A stretch of DNA of 24,364 bases. Origin: CALXOJ01 sp034120015 (GTDB lineage Bacteria; Spirochaetota; Spirochaetia; JAFGXN01). This document shows, in pieces, positions 6,510-13,104 of this stretch. The notes under the pieces are model-generated. The model saw only the letters and a program-made list of their open reading frames with translations, made no database searches and had not been told where the DNA came from. Made by a program: the position numbers and the translations under genes. The stretch is taken from the NCBI GenBank assembly GCA_034120015.1, contig JAXEIF010000017.1, positions 1 to 24,364 on the forward strand, given 5' to 3'. Numbering within the stretch: position 1 is the first letter of the stretch; every line of letters starts with the position of its first letter.

Positions 6510-7847
6510 ATGCTCGAAAAAATTTCGGATCAGTTTTCCAATATATTCCGGACTCTCGCCGGTACCCGTGTGATAACGGAAAAGAATATCACCGACGCCG
6601 TCGAAGAGATTAAAATCGCTTTACTCGAGGCCGATGTCAACCTGCGTATCGTTCGGCGGTTCATTAACAGCACCATCGAAGAGGCTAAAGGGGAGACGGT
6701 TTTAAAGGCGGTTAATCCGGGGCAGCAGTTTACCAAAATTGTTTACGATAAATTGACCGATCTTTTGGGCGATTCCCGGTCGAAGCTGGAATTGAGGGGA
6801 CCCGATACGGTTTCCGTTATTTTGATGATGGGGCTTCAGGGATCCGGAAAAACGACGACGGCAGCCAAATTGGCTTACCGGTTGACCCGTAACGGTCGTC
6901 GTGTTCTGCTGGCGGCAGCCGACCTGGTGCGTCCGGCGGCCATCGAACAGCTCCGTGTCATGGGAAAACAGGCCGGAGTCGAAGTTTATGCCGAAGACGG
7001 CGAAAAAGATGCGGTAAGAGTTGCCAAAAATGCGCTGGCCTATGCCCAAAAGCAGCAGTTTGATACGCTGATTATCGATACAGCCGGTCGAATTCATCTC
7101 GATGAAGTTTTAATGAAAGAAATTGCGGCTGTCAAAAAAGCCGTTTCGCCGTTGGAAGCACTTTTTGTTGCCGATTCGATGACGGGACAGCAGGCGGTCG
7201 AGATTGCCAAAGAGTTCGAAGAAAAAGTAGGCATGACCGGTGTGGTTCTGACGAAATTCGATTCGGATGCACGCGGCGGTGCCGCAATTTCACTGAAAAC
7301 CGTTACCGGAAAACCGTTAAAATTTATCGGTACCGGTGAAAAAATCGACAACCTCGAAGAGTTCTTCCCGGATCGGATGGCAGGCCGCATTCTCGGTATG
7401 GGCGATGTTGTTTCTCTGGTAGAGAAAGCCCAGGAAGCAATCGACCAAAAAGAGGCCGAAGAGCTCGAAGCCAAAATGGCCAAAGCTGCTTTTACACTTG
7501 AGGATTATCTGGCTCAGTTTCAGCGGGTCAAAAAAATGGGATCGGTGAAAAATCTGATTCAGATGATTCCCGGTGCGGCGGGGCAGATCGACGAAGATAA
7601 AATCGATTTTGACGGCATGAAAAAAGAAGAGGCGATGATATTGTCGATGACGATTCAGGAACGGAGAAATCACCGGATTATCGGACCGTCACGGAAGAAG
7701 CGGATTGCATTGGGAAGCGGAACGACCGTTTACGATGTCAACCGGCTGTTGAATAAATTTGAAAAAATGCGGCTGATGATGAAAAAAGTCGCAAAAAATA
7801 AAAAATATCAGGAAAATTTACTTTCACAGTTTGAAGGTAGACGATAA
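6510..7847 (+). CDS. ffh: Signal recognition particle protein Ffh
   Basis: Ffh is the SRP GTPase that binds signal sequences of nascent membrane proteins and, with the 4.5S RNA and FtsY, delivers ribosomes to the membrane. The 445 residues are typical. The N domain covers about residues 1-95. The G domain has the P-loop GLQGSGKTTTAAKLA (from residue 108), DTAGRIH (from 190), TKFDSDARGG (from 248) and the GTGEKIDNLEEF closing motif. The methionine-rich M domain follows, ending with RIALGSGTTVYDVNRLLNKF and a run of Met residues (MRLMMKK). The ATG has only a weak GGTAGG upstream, with a very short leader. It heads the operon with rpsP 17 nt downstream. The SRP RNA gene is not in this window. 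Confidence 0.98.
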   Translation: MLEKISDQFSNIFRTLAGTRVITEKNITDAVEEIKIALLEADVNLRIVRRFINSTIEEAKGETVLKAVNPGQQFTKIVYDKLTDLLGDSRSKLELRGPDTVSVILMMGLQGSGKTTTAAKLAYRLTRNGRRVLLAAADLVRPAAIEQLRVMGKQAGVEVYAEDGEKDAVRVAKNALAYAQKQQFDTLIIDTAGRIHLDEVLMKEIAAVKKAVSPLEALFVADSMTGQQAVEIAKEFEEKVGMTGVVLTKFDSDARGGAAISLKTVTGKPLKFIGTGEKIDNLEEFFPDRMAGRILGMGDVVSLVEKAQEAIDQKEAEELEAKMAKAAFTLEDYLAQFQRVKKMGSVKNLIQMIPGAAGQIDEDKIDFDGMKKEEAMILSMTIQERRNHRIIGPSRKKRIALGSGTTVYDVNRLLNKFEKMRLMMKKVAKNKKYQENLLSQFEGRR

Positions 7848-7864
7848 GTCAGGAGGAAATTCGA

Positions 7865-8116
7865 GTGAGTGTTAAAATCAGATTGAAGAGAATGGGGGCG
7901 AAAAGACGTCCGTATTACCGTATTGTTGTTGCCGAATCGACCGCTCCGCGCGACGGAAAAACGATTGACGAGTTGGGCTATTATCATCCCGTTGAAGCCG
8001 AAGACCGTCAGTTTAAAATCGATGCCGATCGCGTAAAAGATTGGCTGGCCAAAGGAGCTCAACCGAGCGATACGGTAAAATCTTTACTGAATAAGCATCA
8101 GATCTATTTAGGCTGA
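7865..8116 (+). CDS. rpsP: 30S ribosomal protein S16
   Basis: The 83 residues match bS16, a small-subunit protein that binds 16S rRNA early in assembly. Typical motifs are VKIRLKRMGAKRRPYYRIVV at the N-terminus, APRDGKTIDELGYYHP and the later DWLAKGAQPSDTV. The start is GTG with AGGAGG (7851-7856) 8 nt upstream. The order ffh-rpsP-khpA-rimM-trmD-rplS is conserved in many bacteria and ties targeting, ribosome maturation and tRNA methylation together. Confidence 0.98.
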   Translation: MSVKIRLKRMGAKRRPYYRIVVAESTAPRDGKTIDELGYYHPVEAEDRQFKIDADRVKDWLAKGAQPSDTVKSLLNKHQIYLG

Positions 8117-8132
8117 TTAACGGAGAGCCTCT

Positions 8133-8366
8133 ATGGAAAAAGATCTTGTTGAGTATATTGCCAAGACATTGGTTGATTGTCCCGATCAGGTTGAAGTCAA
8201 CATGATTGAGGGTGAAAAGTCGACCATGCTGGAACTGAAGGTGGCACCCGAAGATATCGGTAAGGTTATCGGTAAGCAGGGACGGATTGCCAAAGCAATT
8301 CGCACTGTTTTGAGTGCCGCTTCGGTTCGGACCGGTAAACGGGTTGTTTTGGAGATTCTGGATTGA
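8133..8366 (+). CDS. khpA: KH-domain RNA-binding protein KhpA
   Basis: The 77 residues form a single type II KH domain with the GxxG loop in VIGKQGRIAKAIR, the part that contacts RNA. Proteins of this family usually pair with KhpB/Jag and bind many small RNAs and mRNAs. A Shine-Dalgarno sequence (GGAG) precedes the ATG. The stop codon overlaps the TTG start of rimM (TTGA), so translation of the two is probably coupled. Confidence 0.92.
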   Translation: MEKDLVEYIAKTLVDCPDQVEVNMIEGEKSTMLELKVAPEDIGKVIGKQGRIAKAIRTVLSAASVRTGKRVVLEILD

Positions 8367-8878
8367 GTACCGGTTCCCGGATTGCTATCGGCAAAATCAG
8401 GCGCCCTCACGGTTTGGGGGGCGCTTTTAAAGTATTGAGCTTTTCGGGAGAGTATGATCATTTTGCTTTACCGAAAGTTTATCATCTGAAGAACGGTAAC
8501 CGATTCCGTGACTTTGAAGTCGAATGGGTGAAACTTTCCGGAGCACTGACTTTGGTGAAACTCAAAGGTCTGGATACTCCCGAACAGGTGAGACTTTATT
8601 CCAACTGGGAGATTTATGTCGACCGCACTTTTGCGGCGCCTTTAAACGGTATCGAAGAATTTTATTATGCGGATCTGATCGGGATGAAGGCGGTATGCGG
8701 GGGTACGGTGCGCGGGACGGTTACGGCGTTGTATCAGGATTTGCCGGACGATACGCTGGAAATCACGATCACGGAGACCGGTAAAAAAGTTCTTGTACCT
8801 TTTCGTTCTCTTTTTGTCGGGGATGTTAATCCCGCCGAGGGAACCGTTACGGTGCTGGAAGAGTGGTTCTTTCAATGA
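8363..8878 (+). CDS. rimM: Ribosome maturation factor RimM
   Basis: RimM binds ribosomal protein S19 and helps 30S head assembly. The 171 residues show the N-terminal barrel motif IAIGKIRRPHGLGGAFKV, the linker and the PRC-barrel EFYYADLIGMKAV, and a C-terminal KVLVPFRSLFVGDVN resembling the conserved LIPFVxxVVxxVD element. The start is TTG, overlapping the khpA stop by four bases, with GGAG about 9 nt upstream; no ATG or GTG start would keep the conserved N-terminus. It overlaps trmD by the four bases ATGA. Confidence 0.95.
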   Translation: MSTGSRIAIGKIRRPHGLGGAFKVLSFSGEYDHFALPKVYHLKNGNRFRDFEVEWVKLSGALTLVKLKGLDTPEQVRLYSNWEIYVDRTFAAPLNGIEEFYYADLIGMKAVCGGTVRGTVTALYQDLPDDTLEITITETGKKVLVPFRSLFVGDVNPAEGTVTVLEEWFFQ

Positions 8879-9552
8879 AAATCAGTGTTGTTACGCTATT
8901 TCCCCCGATTATCGAAAGTTATTTTGACTGTTCGATTATGAAACGGGCTGTCGATAAAGGCTTGATTTCCTATGAAGCCGTGGATTTAAAACTGTTTGCC
9001 GACGGGCAGTATCATCACTGTGATGACTATCCGTACGGAGGCGGTGCCGGTCTTGTGATGAAACCCGAGCCGTTTGAACGGGCAATTTTATCCGTCAGAC
9101 AGAATCCCGGAGCGAGAATCATCTATCCCACACCATCGGGAAAACCTTTGGATCATGCAACGGCAGTCGAACTCTCCGGCAGTGAGGAACTGATTTTTCT
9201 GTGCGGCCGCTACGAAGGAATTGATCAGCGTATTATCGATTTGTATGTTACGGATGAAATTTCAATCGGTGATTATGTGATATCGTCGGGTGAAATTGCT
9301 TCCCTGGTGATTATCGATGCGCTTTACCGTCATATCGACGGAGTGATTTCGAAAGAATCATTGGAAGAAGAAAGTTTTGCCGGTTGCCGGCTGCTGGAGT
9401 ATCCGCAGTACACCCGGCCCGAAGTTTTCCGGGGATTGCGTGTTCCCGATGTGCTGCTTTCCGGGAATCATGCGGAAATCGCAAAGTGGCGCATGAAAAA
9501 AAGGATCGAAAAGACTTTAAAAAATCGGCCGGAACTTATTGATAAAAAATAA
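8875..9552 (+). CDS. trmD: tRNA (guanine-37-N1)-methyltransferase
   Basis: TrmD methylates G37 of tRNAs that have G36, using S-adenosylmethionine, which prevents +1 frameshifting. The 225 residues begin MKISVVTLFPPIIESYFDCS and contain YPYGGGAGLVMKPEP, IYPTPSGKPLDHA, LCGRYEGIDQRI and GDYVISSGEIASLVIIDA, which form the trefoil-knot SAM site, then LEYPQYTRPEVFRG and LLSGNHAEIAKWR. ATG 8875 is chosen over an in-frame start at 8863 because it gives the family N-terminus and overlaps the rimM stop. The -35 box of the rplS promoter lies in its last codons. Confidence 0.98.
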   Translation: MKISVVTLFPPIIESYFDCSIMKRAVDKGLISYEAVDLKLFADGQYHHCDDYPYGGGAGLVMKPEPFERAILSVRQNPGARIIYPTPSGKPLDHATAVELSGSEELIFLCGRYEGIDQRIIDLYVTDEISIGDYVISSGEIASLVIIDALYRHIDGVISKESLEEESFAGCRLLEYPQYTRPEVFRGLRVPDVLLSGNHAEIAKWRMKKRIEKTLKNRPELIDKK

Positions 9553-9567
9553 ATATTCGTGTATGAT
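9539..9567 (+). promoter_or_regulatory. Sigma-70-type promoter for rplS
   Basis: -35 TTGATA (9539-9544), 17-nt spacer, -10 TATGAT (9562-9567). Expected start near 9574, giving a leader of about 22 nt with GAGGGG. It gives rplS and the genes after it an expression level of their own within the larger operon. Confidence 0.75.
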
Positions 9568-9595
9568 ACGATAAGTATTTTGAGGGGTATTGTCA

Positions 9596-9952
9596 ATGGA
9601 TTTAATGAAAGCAATCGAAACAGAACAGATGAAAGAAGATACGGGCAGTTTCCGTATCGGCGATACGGTAAAAGTTCACTTCAAAATTGTTGAGGGAACC
9701 ACCGAACGTATTCAGGTTTTCGAAGGTATTGTGATTGCCATTAATAATAAAGGCATTGCAAAGAATTTTACGGTCAGAAAAATTTCTTACGGTGTCGGTG
9801 TGGAAAGAGTTTTCCCTATGCATTCGCCGCGTATTGCCAAAGTCGAGGTTGTTCGTTGCGGTAAAGTGCGCCGCTCCAAACTTTACTATCTGCGTGACCG
9901 CATCGGTAAAGCCGCTAAGGTAAAAGAGTTGATTCGAAAGAAAAACGTCTGA
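9596..9952 (+). CDS. rplS: 50S ribosomal protein L19
   Basis: The 118 residues match bL19, located at the subunit interface. Motifs are FRIGDTVKVHFKIVEGTTER, IQVFEGIVIAINNKGIAKNF, TVRKISYGVGVERVFPMHSP and KVRRSKLYYLRDRIGKAAKV. ATG 9596 is chosen over an in-frame TTG at 9590, with GAGGGG 8 nt upstream. Its stop codon overlaps the start of the FliK-like gene by one base. Confidence 0.98.
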   Translation: MDLMKAIETEQMKEDTGSFRIGDTVKVHFKIVEGTTERIQVFEGIVIAINNKGIAKNFTVRKISYGVGVERVFPMHSPRIAKVEVVRCGKVRRSKLYYLRDRIGKAAKVKELIRKKNV

Positions 9953-10746
9953 TGTCATTATCGATACAGTCAGCCGATCGCCAAGCCGTTGTCTCCTCTT
10001 TTCGGAAAGGGGACAGCGGCTTTCGTTTTATTCGAGTTATATCATCCGATGCTTCGCAGGTGCGTTTTTCGGTCGGTAATCGGGTTTTTACCGCGTTGTG
10101 CCCGGAAAAGCTTGCGGCAGGAATGATTTATCGGGTGCGGTTGATAGCTGTCGGTGAGAAAACGGAACTGCGGATTGTCGACGGTCCGCTGTCACCGGAA
10201 AACGAGGGTCATTCCCGGCCGGTTAGCGTTGCCCGTCACCGCCGGGGTTTGCCTGTCGAAAAAATGAATGCGCAGACCGGAGACCTGAAAAAAGCGTCTG
10301 CGGAATGGACCGGTAACCGTTTGGAAGCTCCGGCATCGCAAACAGAGGCTTTTTACGCCAATTTATTTTCCTGCCGTTTCGACGATCCCGATTTTGCCGA
10401 AGAACTGGAACTGTTTAATGCCTGCGGAACTCCGCCCCGGTTTCGCAGTGTGATTCCTTTTGAGTGGAACGGAATCAGCGGGTATTTGGATTTGATGGTG
10501 GCCGGTAACCGGCTGGTTTCTTACCGTTTACGGATTCTTTCGAAACACATCGGAGCGCTGATTCATACGGATCCGATTTCCAGGGAAATGACAGTCGACA
10601 CATTCGGAGATATGCCGTTGACATCCGAAGAACTGGCGAAGCTGCCGTCTCTGATTTCTTATCGACTGCGTGCAGGCGGTAACCTGCCTTCCGCAGTCGC
10701 CTACGTCGAAGAAAATCCTTACCGGGAGTTTGATGAATGGATGTAG
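9952..10746 (+). CDS. FliK-like hook-length-control-related protein
   Basis: The 264 residues have a beta-rich N-terminal part (about 1-90), a low-complexity middle (about 90-120), and a C-terminal domain (about 155-264) with VIPFEWNGISGYLDLMV and SYRLRILSKHIGALIHTDPI. This C-terminal part resembles the Flg_hook domain of FliK, which in flagellar export interacts with the FlhB C-terminal domain to switch substrate specificity. The next gene encodes a free FlhB-like C-terminal domain, and Bacillus has a similar pair (YlqG-YlqH), which supports the assignment. The N-terminus is unlike FliK and the identity match is weak by eye. Its stop overlaps the following gene by 10 nt. Confidence 0.5.
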   Translation: MSLSIQSADRQAVVSSFRKGDSGFRFIRVISSDASQVRFSVGNRVFTALCPEKLAAGMIYRVRLIAVGEKTELRIVDGPLSPENEGHSRPVSVARHRRGLPVEKMNAQTGDLKKASAEWTGNRLEAPASQTEAFYANLFSCRFDDPDFAEELELFNACGTPPRFRSVIPFEWNGISGYLDLMVAGNRLVSYRLRILSKHIGALIHTDPISREMTVDTFGDMPLTSEELAKLPSLISYRLRAGGNLPSAVAYVEENPYREFDEWM

Positions 10747-11012
10747 ACAGCGCTGTTGTTTTAAAATATATCGACGGAGAGCCGGCGCCTCGTGTGACGG
10801 CAAAGGGGCGTCGGCTGACGGCCGAAAGAATTCGTGAATTGGCTGAAAAACACGGTGTTAAAATTATCGAAAATCCGCCATTAACGGAAACACTGATGAA
10901 TATGCCTGTCGGTAAATTTATTCCCGAAGAAACCTATAAAGTTGTTGCCGAAATCCTTCTCTATGTCTATAATAAAGAAAATGAATTCGAAAGAAAAGGG
11001 GAATCGCGGTGA
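10737..11012 (+). CDS. Free-standing FlhB C-terminal-domain-like protein
   Basis: The 91 residues match the cytoplasmic domain of FlhB/YscU export proteins just after the NPTH autocleavage site: AVVLKYIDGEPAPRVTAKG, AERIRELAEKHGVKIIEN, PPLTETLMNMPVGKFIPEET and YKVVAEILLYVYN. It has no membrane segments and no NPTH motif, like YlqH/FlhB2-type proteins that can substitute for the cleaved FlhB C-terminal fragment in some bacteria. ATG 10737 overlaps the FliK-like gene by 10 nt, with GGGAG upstream, so the two are translationally coupled. It also overlaps yraN by 32 nt. Confidence 0.85.
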   Translation: MDVDSAVVLKYIDGEPAPRVTAKGRRLTAERIRELAEKHGVKIIENPPLTETLMNMPVGKFIPEETYKVVAEILLYVYNKENEFERKGESR

Positions 11013-11331
11013 GGATTTGGCGGTTGCCGAATATGAACGGAACGGATATCGTATTTTGGCCCGGAATTTTCGCTGCCGCTACGGTGAGATCGATGCGGTT
11101 CTTGAAAAAGAAAATCGGATTGTTTTTTTGGAAGTAAAAGTTGTCGATTTTTCCGGGTTGGAGAGTCTGCCAGATTTGATCGGGCAAACCAAACAAAGAC
11201 ATATTCGGGAGAGTGCACGGCATTATCTGTCGACAAAAAAGTTACAAAACAGAGATTTTCGGTTTGATGTTGCTGCCGTTTTGTCCGATATTAAAAGTGT
11301 AACAATTTTTGAGAATGCGTTCACGGAGTAA
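10981..11331 (+). CDS. yraN: UPF0102 (YraN) family endonuclease-like protein
   Basis: The 116 residues carry the family's nuclease-like signature: GNRGEDLAVAEYERNGYRIL, ARNFRCRYGEIDAVLEKENR and IVFLEVKVVD. The E, D and E-x-K positions form a PD-(D/E)XK-type site. The biological role of the family is not well defined; DNA processing or recombination is the usual suggestion. ATG 10981 is preferred over in-frame starts at 10942 and 10960 because it puts the GNRGE motif at the usual distance from the N-terminus. The Shine-Dalgarno sequence is weak and the start lies inside the FlhB-like gene, so it probably relies on coupling. Confidence 0.9.
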   Translation: MNSKEKGNRGEDLAVAEYERNGYRILARNFRCRYGEIDAVLEKENRIVFLEVKVVDFSGLESLPDLIGQTKQRHIRESARHYLSTKKLQNRDFRFDVAAVLSDIKSVTIFENAFTE

Positions 11332-11337
11332 ATTCGG

Positions 11338-11472
11338 ATGAGTAAGACAGCGGTTGTAATCAACCAGGCGAAATTGGATTCCATTAAAGACAAACTGCAG
11401 GATCCTCTGTATGTTGCCAATGCCATAGAAAAAATTGCAATCGCATTAACCGATAAATTGCTGACATATTAA
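11338..11472 (+). CDS. Small protein of 44 residues, unknown function
   Basis: A short frame starts with ATG 11338 and encodes MSKTAVVINQAKLDSIKDKL followed by QDPLYVANAIEKIAIALTDK and LLTY. GGAG (11325-11328) lies 9 nt before the start, and the gene sits neatly between yraN (6 nt gap) and the zinc-binding-like gene (9 nt gap, with its own GGAGAG). The content looks coding: normal codon use, one amphipathic helix, no membrane segment. I do not recognise a family. Confidence 0.7.
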   Translation: MSKTAVVINQAKLDSIKDKLQDPLYVANAIEKIAIALTDKLLTY

Positions 11473-11481
11473 GGAGAGAGT

Positions 11482-12108
11482 ATGGATCAGTCATCATCCG
11501 GTAATTTACCGAACGGAAATACATCGGGATCAAAAAACGGATTTTCGCGCTCACGTCGCAACCGGTCCCGTCGTAAAAAACATCATTCACAGAACCAGTC
11601 GCAAACACAGACGCAGGCCGAAAACCGCCAGCAAAAGAAACAGAAAACGAAACCGCAGCAGGAAAAAAAGAGTCAGCGTGAAGCCTATATGCTTCCGGGA
11701 TTTTCTTTACAGAGAGAGATTCAGAAACCTCAGGGGAAACCTGTCGGTTCCGAATTTTTTTCGGATTTGAAAGCGACTCCGAATCAGCCGCTTCGTGAGG
11801 ATGGCAATGTCGAGCATTTAACATGCTGCTATTGTCATGAACCGATTCGGGAGATGTCGCTGGCAATCGATGTACCCGATTTTACGGAACCGGCGCATTT
11901 TGATTGTGTTCTTTCGCGTTTAAAAGATCAGGAAAATTTGCAGCCTAAAGAAGAAATCATCTATATGGGAAATCGTAAATTTGCGGTTGTTGTATACAAA
12001 ACCCAAAATACGTTTGATGTGATTCGCGAAATTCCGTTTGAAGATAACCGTGATTTTAAATCATGGCGTAACGAATTTTCGGTCAGAATGCGTAAACAGT
12101 TGGAGTAG
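11482..12108 (+). CDS. Basic Gln-rich protein with a putative zinc-binding CCHC cluster, unknown function
   Basis: The 208 residues fall into two parts. The first about 70 are very basic and rich in Gln, Lys, Arg and Ser (RSRRNRSRRKKHH, then QSQTQTQ and QQKKQKTK), probably disordered and able to bind nucleic acid. The C-terminal part has LTCCYCHEPIREMSLAI and PAHFDCVLSRL, a CxxC-type pair followed by H-x-x-C, which looks like a zinc site. After it comes MGNRKFAVVVYKTQNTFDVI, a compact beta-rich end. No signal peptide. A good Shine-Dalgarno sequence precedes the ATG. The neighbours (ribosomal proteins, coaD) suggest a housekeeping, perhaps RNA- or ribosome-linked, role; this is inference. Confidence 0.75.
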   Translation: MDQSSSGNLPNGNTSGSKNGFSRSRRNRSRRKKHHSQNQSQTQTQAENRQQKKQKTKPQQEKKSQREAYMLPGFSLQREIQKPQGKPVGSEFFSDLKATPNQPLREDGNVEHLTCCYCHEPIREMSLAIDVPDFTEPAHFDCVLSRLKDQENLQPKEEIIYMGNRKFAVVVYKTQNTFDVIREIPFEDNRDFKSWRNEFSVRMRKQLE

Positions 12109-12110
12109 TG

Positions 12111-12602
12111 ATGAAAAATGCATTTTTCCCCGGCAGTTTCGATCCTCCGACGCACGGTCATTTGAATATTATCGAACGGGCGGCACGGATTTTTGAAAAG
12201 CTTTACGTTGTAATAGCCATTAATGAATCGAAGCATTCTCTTTTTACGACGGATGAGCGTCTGGAGTTAATCAAACAACTGACTTCTCGTCTGACAAATG
12301 TGGAGGTTGTGGCCTGGCACGGTCTTGTTGTCGATTTTGTCGACAGATATTCCGTTCCGCTGATGATTCGGGGGGTCAGAGCCCTTGCCGATTTCGGATA
12401 TGAATTCGAACTGGCAATGACCAATAAATCTCTGAATAAAAATATCGAAGTTATATTTTTTCCGACCGATCCGCAGTACTTTGTTTTACGTTCGTCCGCT
12501 ATCAAGGAAATTGCATCGTTCGGCGGAGATATATCCGCAATGGTTCCGCAAATCGTAGCCGATGCTTTAAAAAGAAAACTGATACCGATTGACAAGAGTT
12601 GA
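12111..12602 (+). CDS. coaD: Phosphopantetheine adenylyltransferase
   Basis: CoaD joins 4'-phosphopantetheine and ATP to give dephospho-CoA and pyrophosphate, the step before last in CoA synthesis. The 163 residues match the family. The nucleotidyltransferase motif FFPGSFDPPTHGH ends in the catalytic His at residue 17; MIRGVRALADFGYEFELAM and YFVLRSSAIKEIASFGGDIS follow. An in-frame GTG lies directly before the ATG (12108), but the ATG gives the standard N-terminus. GGAG is inside the preceding gene's end. The -35 box of the rpmF promoter lies in the last codons. The acyl carrier protein downstream uses the same phosphopantetheine group. Confidence 0.97.
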   Translation: MKNAFFPGSFDPPTHGHLNIIERAARIFEKLYVVIAINESKHSLFTTDERLELIKQLTSRLTNVEVVAWHGLVVDFVDRYSVPLMIRGVRALADFGYEFELAMTNKSLNKNIEVIFFPTDPQYFVLRSSAIKEIASFGGDISAMVPQIVADALKRKLIPIDKS

Positions 12603-12617
12603 AATTTAGGTTATTCT
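12589..12617 (+). promoter_or_regulatory. Sigma-70-type promoter for rpmF-acpP-rnc
   Basis: -35 TTGACA (12589-12594, inside the end of coaD), 17-nt spacer, -10 TATTCT (12612-12617). Expected start near 12624, 24 nt before rpmF. Confidence 0.75.
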
Positions 12618-12647
12618 GTGTAAAACGTATTTTTGTGAGGAAGAGTA

Positions 12648-12836
12648 ATGGCAGTACCTAAATACAAAGTTTCGAAATCGAAAACACGCAGCCGCCGTGC
12701 CGCCAATATGAAACTGGAAAGACCGGTTCTTTCCGAATGCTCGACATGCGGCAGCAAGATTCCGTCGCATCGCGTATGTCCCAAATGCGGATTTTACCGC
12801 GGGCAACAGGTGATTGAAACGGAAAAATTGGACTGA
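12648..12836 (+). CDS. rpmF: 50S ribosomal protein L32
   Basis: The 62 residues match bL32. The N-terminus MAVPKYKVSKSKTRSRRAAN is typical. All four zinc-ribbon cysteines are present (C31, C34, C44, C47), so this is the zinc-binding (C+) form. GAGGAAGAG precedes the ATG. It opens the small operon rpmF-acpP-rnc; the pairing of rpmF with fatty-acid genes is common in bacteria. Confidence 0.97.
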   Translation: MAVPKYKVSKSKTRSRRAANMKLERPVLSECSTCGSKIPSHRVCPKCGFYRGQQVIETEKLD

Positions 12837-12855
12837 TATGTCCGGGGAGTGATCC

Positions 12856-13104
12856 GTGTCAGAACAGGAAATTTTTGAAAAAGTAAAAAAAATTGTAGCT
12901 GAAACTCTGGATATTGATAATCCGGATAAGATTACAATGGAATCCTGTTTTTTGCAGGATTTGGGCGCCGACAGTTTGGAGACATTCGATCTGGTTTACT
13001 ATGTAGAGCAGGAATTCGGTCGAAAAGTTCCGGATGATTTACTTCGTGAAATTGAAACAGTCGGTGATGTTGTAAAATGGCTGAATGAAGAGCTCAAAAA
13101 CTGA
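12856..13104 (+). CDS. acpP: Acyl carrier protein
   Basis: The 82-residue acidic helical protein carries the phosphopantetheine attachment motif LGADSLETFDLV with the modified serine at residue 40, and the usual start SEQEIFEKVKKIVAETLDID. It carries acyl chains in fatty-acid synthesis. The start is GTG with GGGGAG about 6 nt upstream. Its last 20 nt overlap the start of rnc, as in many bacteria where acpP and rnc are adjacent. Confidence 0.97.
   Translation: MSEQEIFEKVKKIVAETLDIDNPDKITMESCFLQDLGADSLETFDLVYYVEQEFGRKVPDDLLREIETVGDVVKWLNEELKN

Noticed and set aside
8399..8428. Hairpin with short T-run in the 5' end of rimM
   Set aside because: The stem (about 8 bp with a 12-nt loop) coincides with codons for the conserved RPHGLGG motif and the T-run is mostly used in the stem, so it is better explained by coding constraint.
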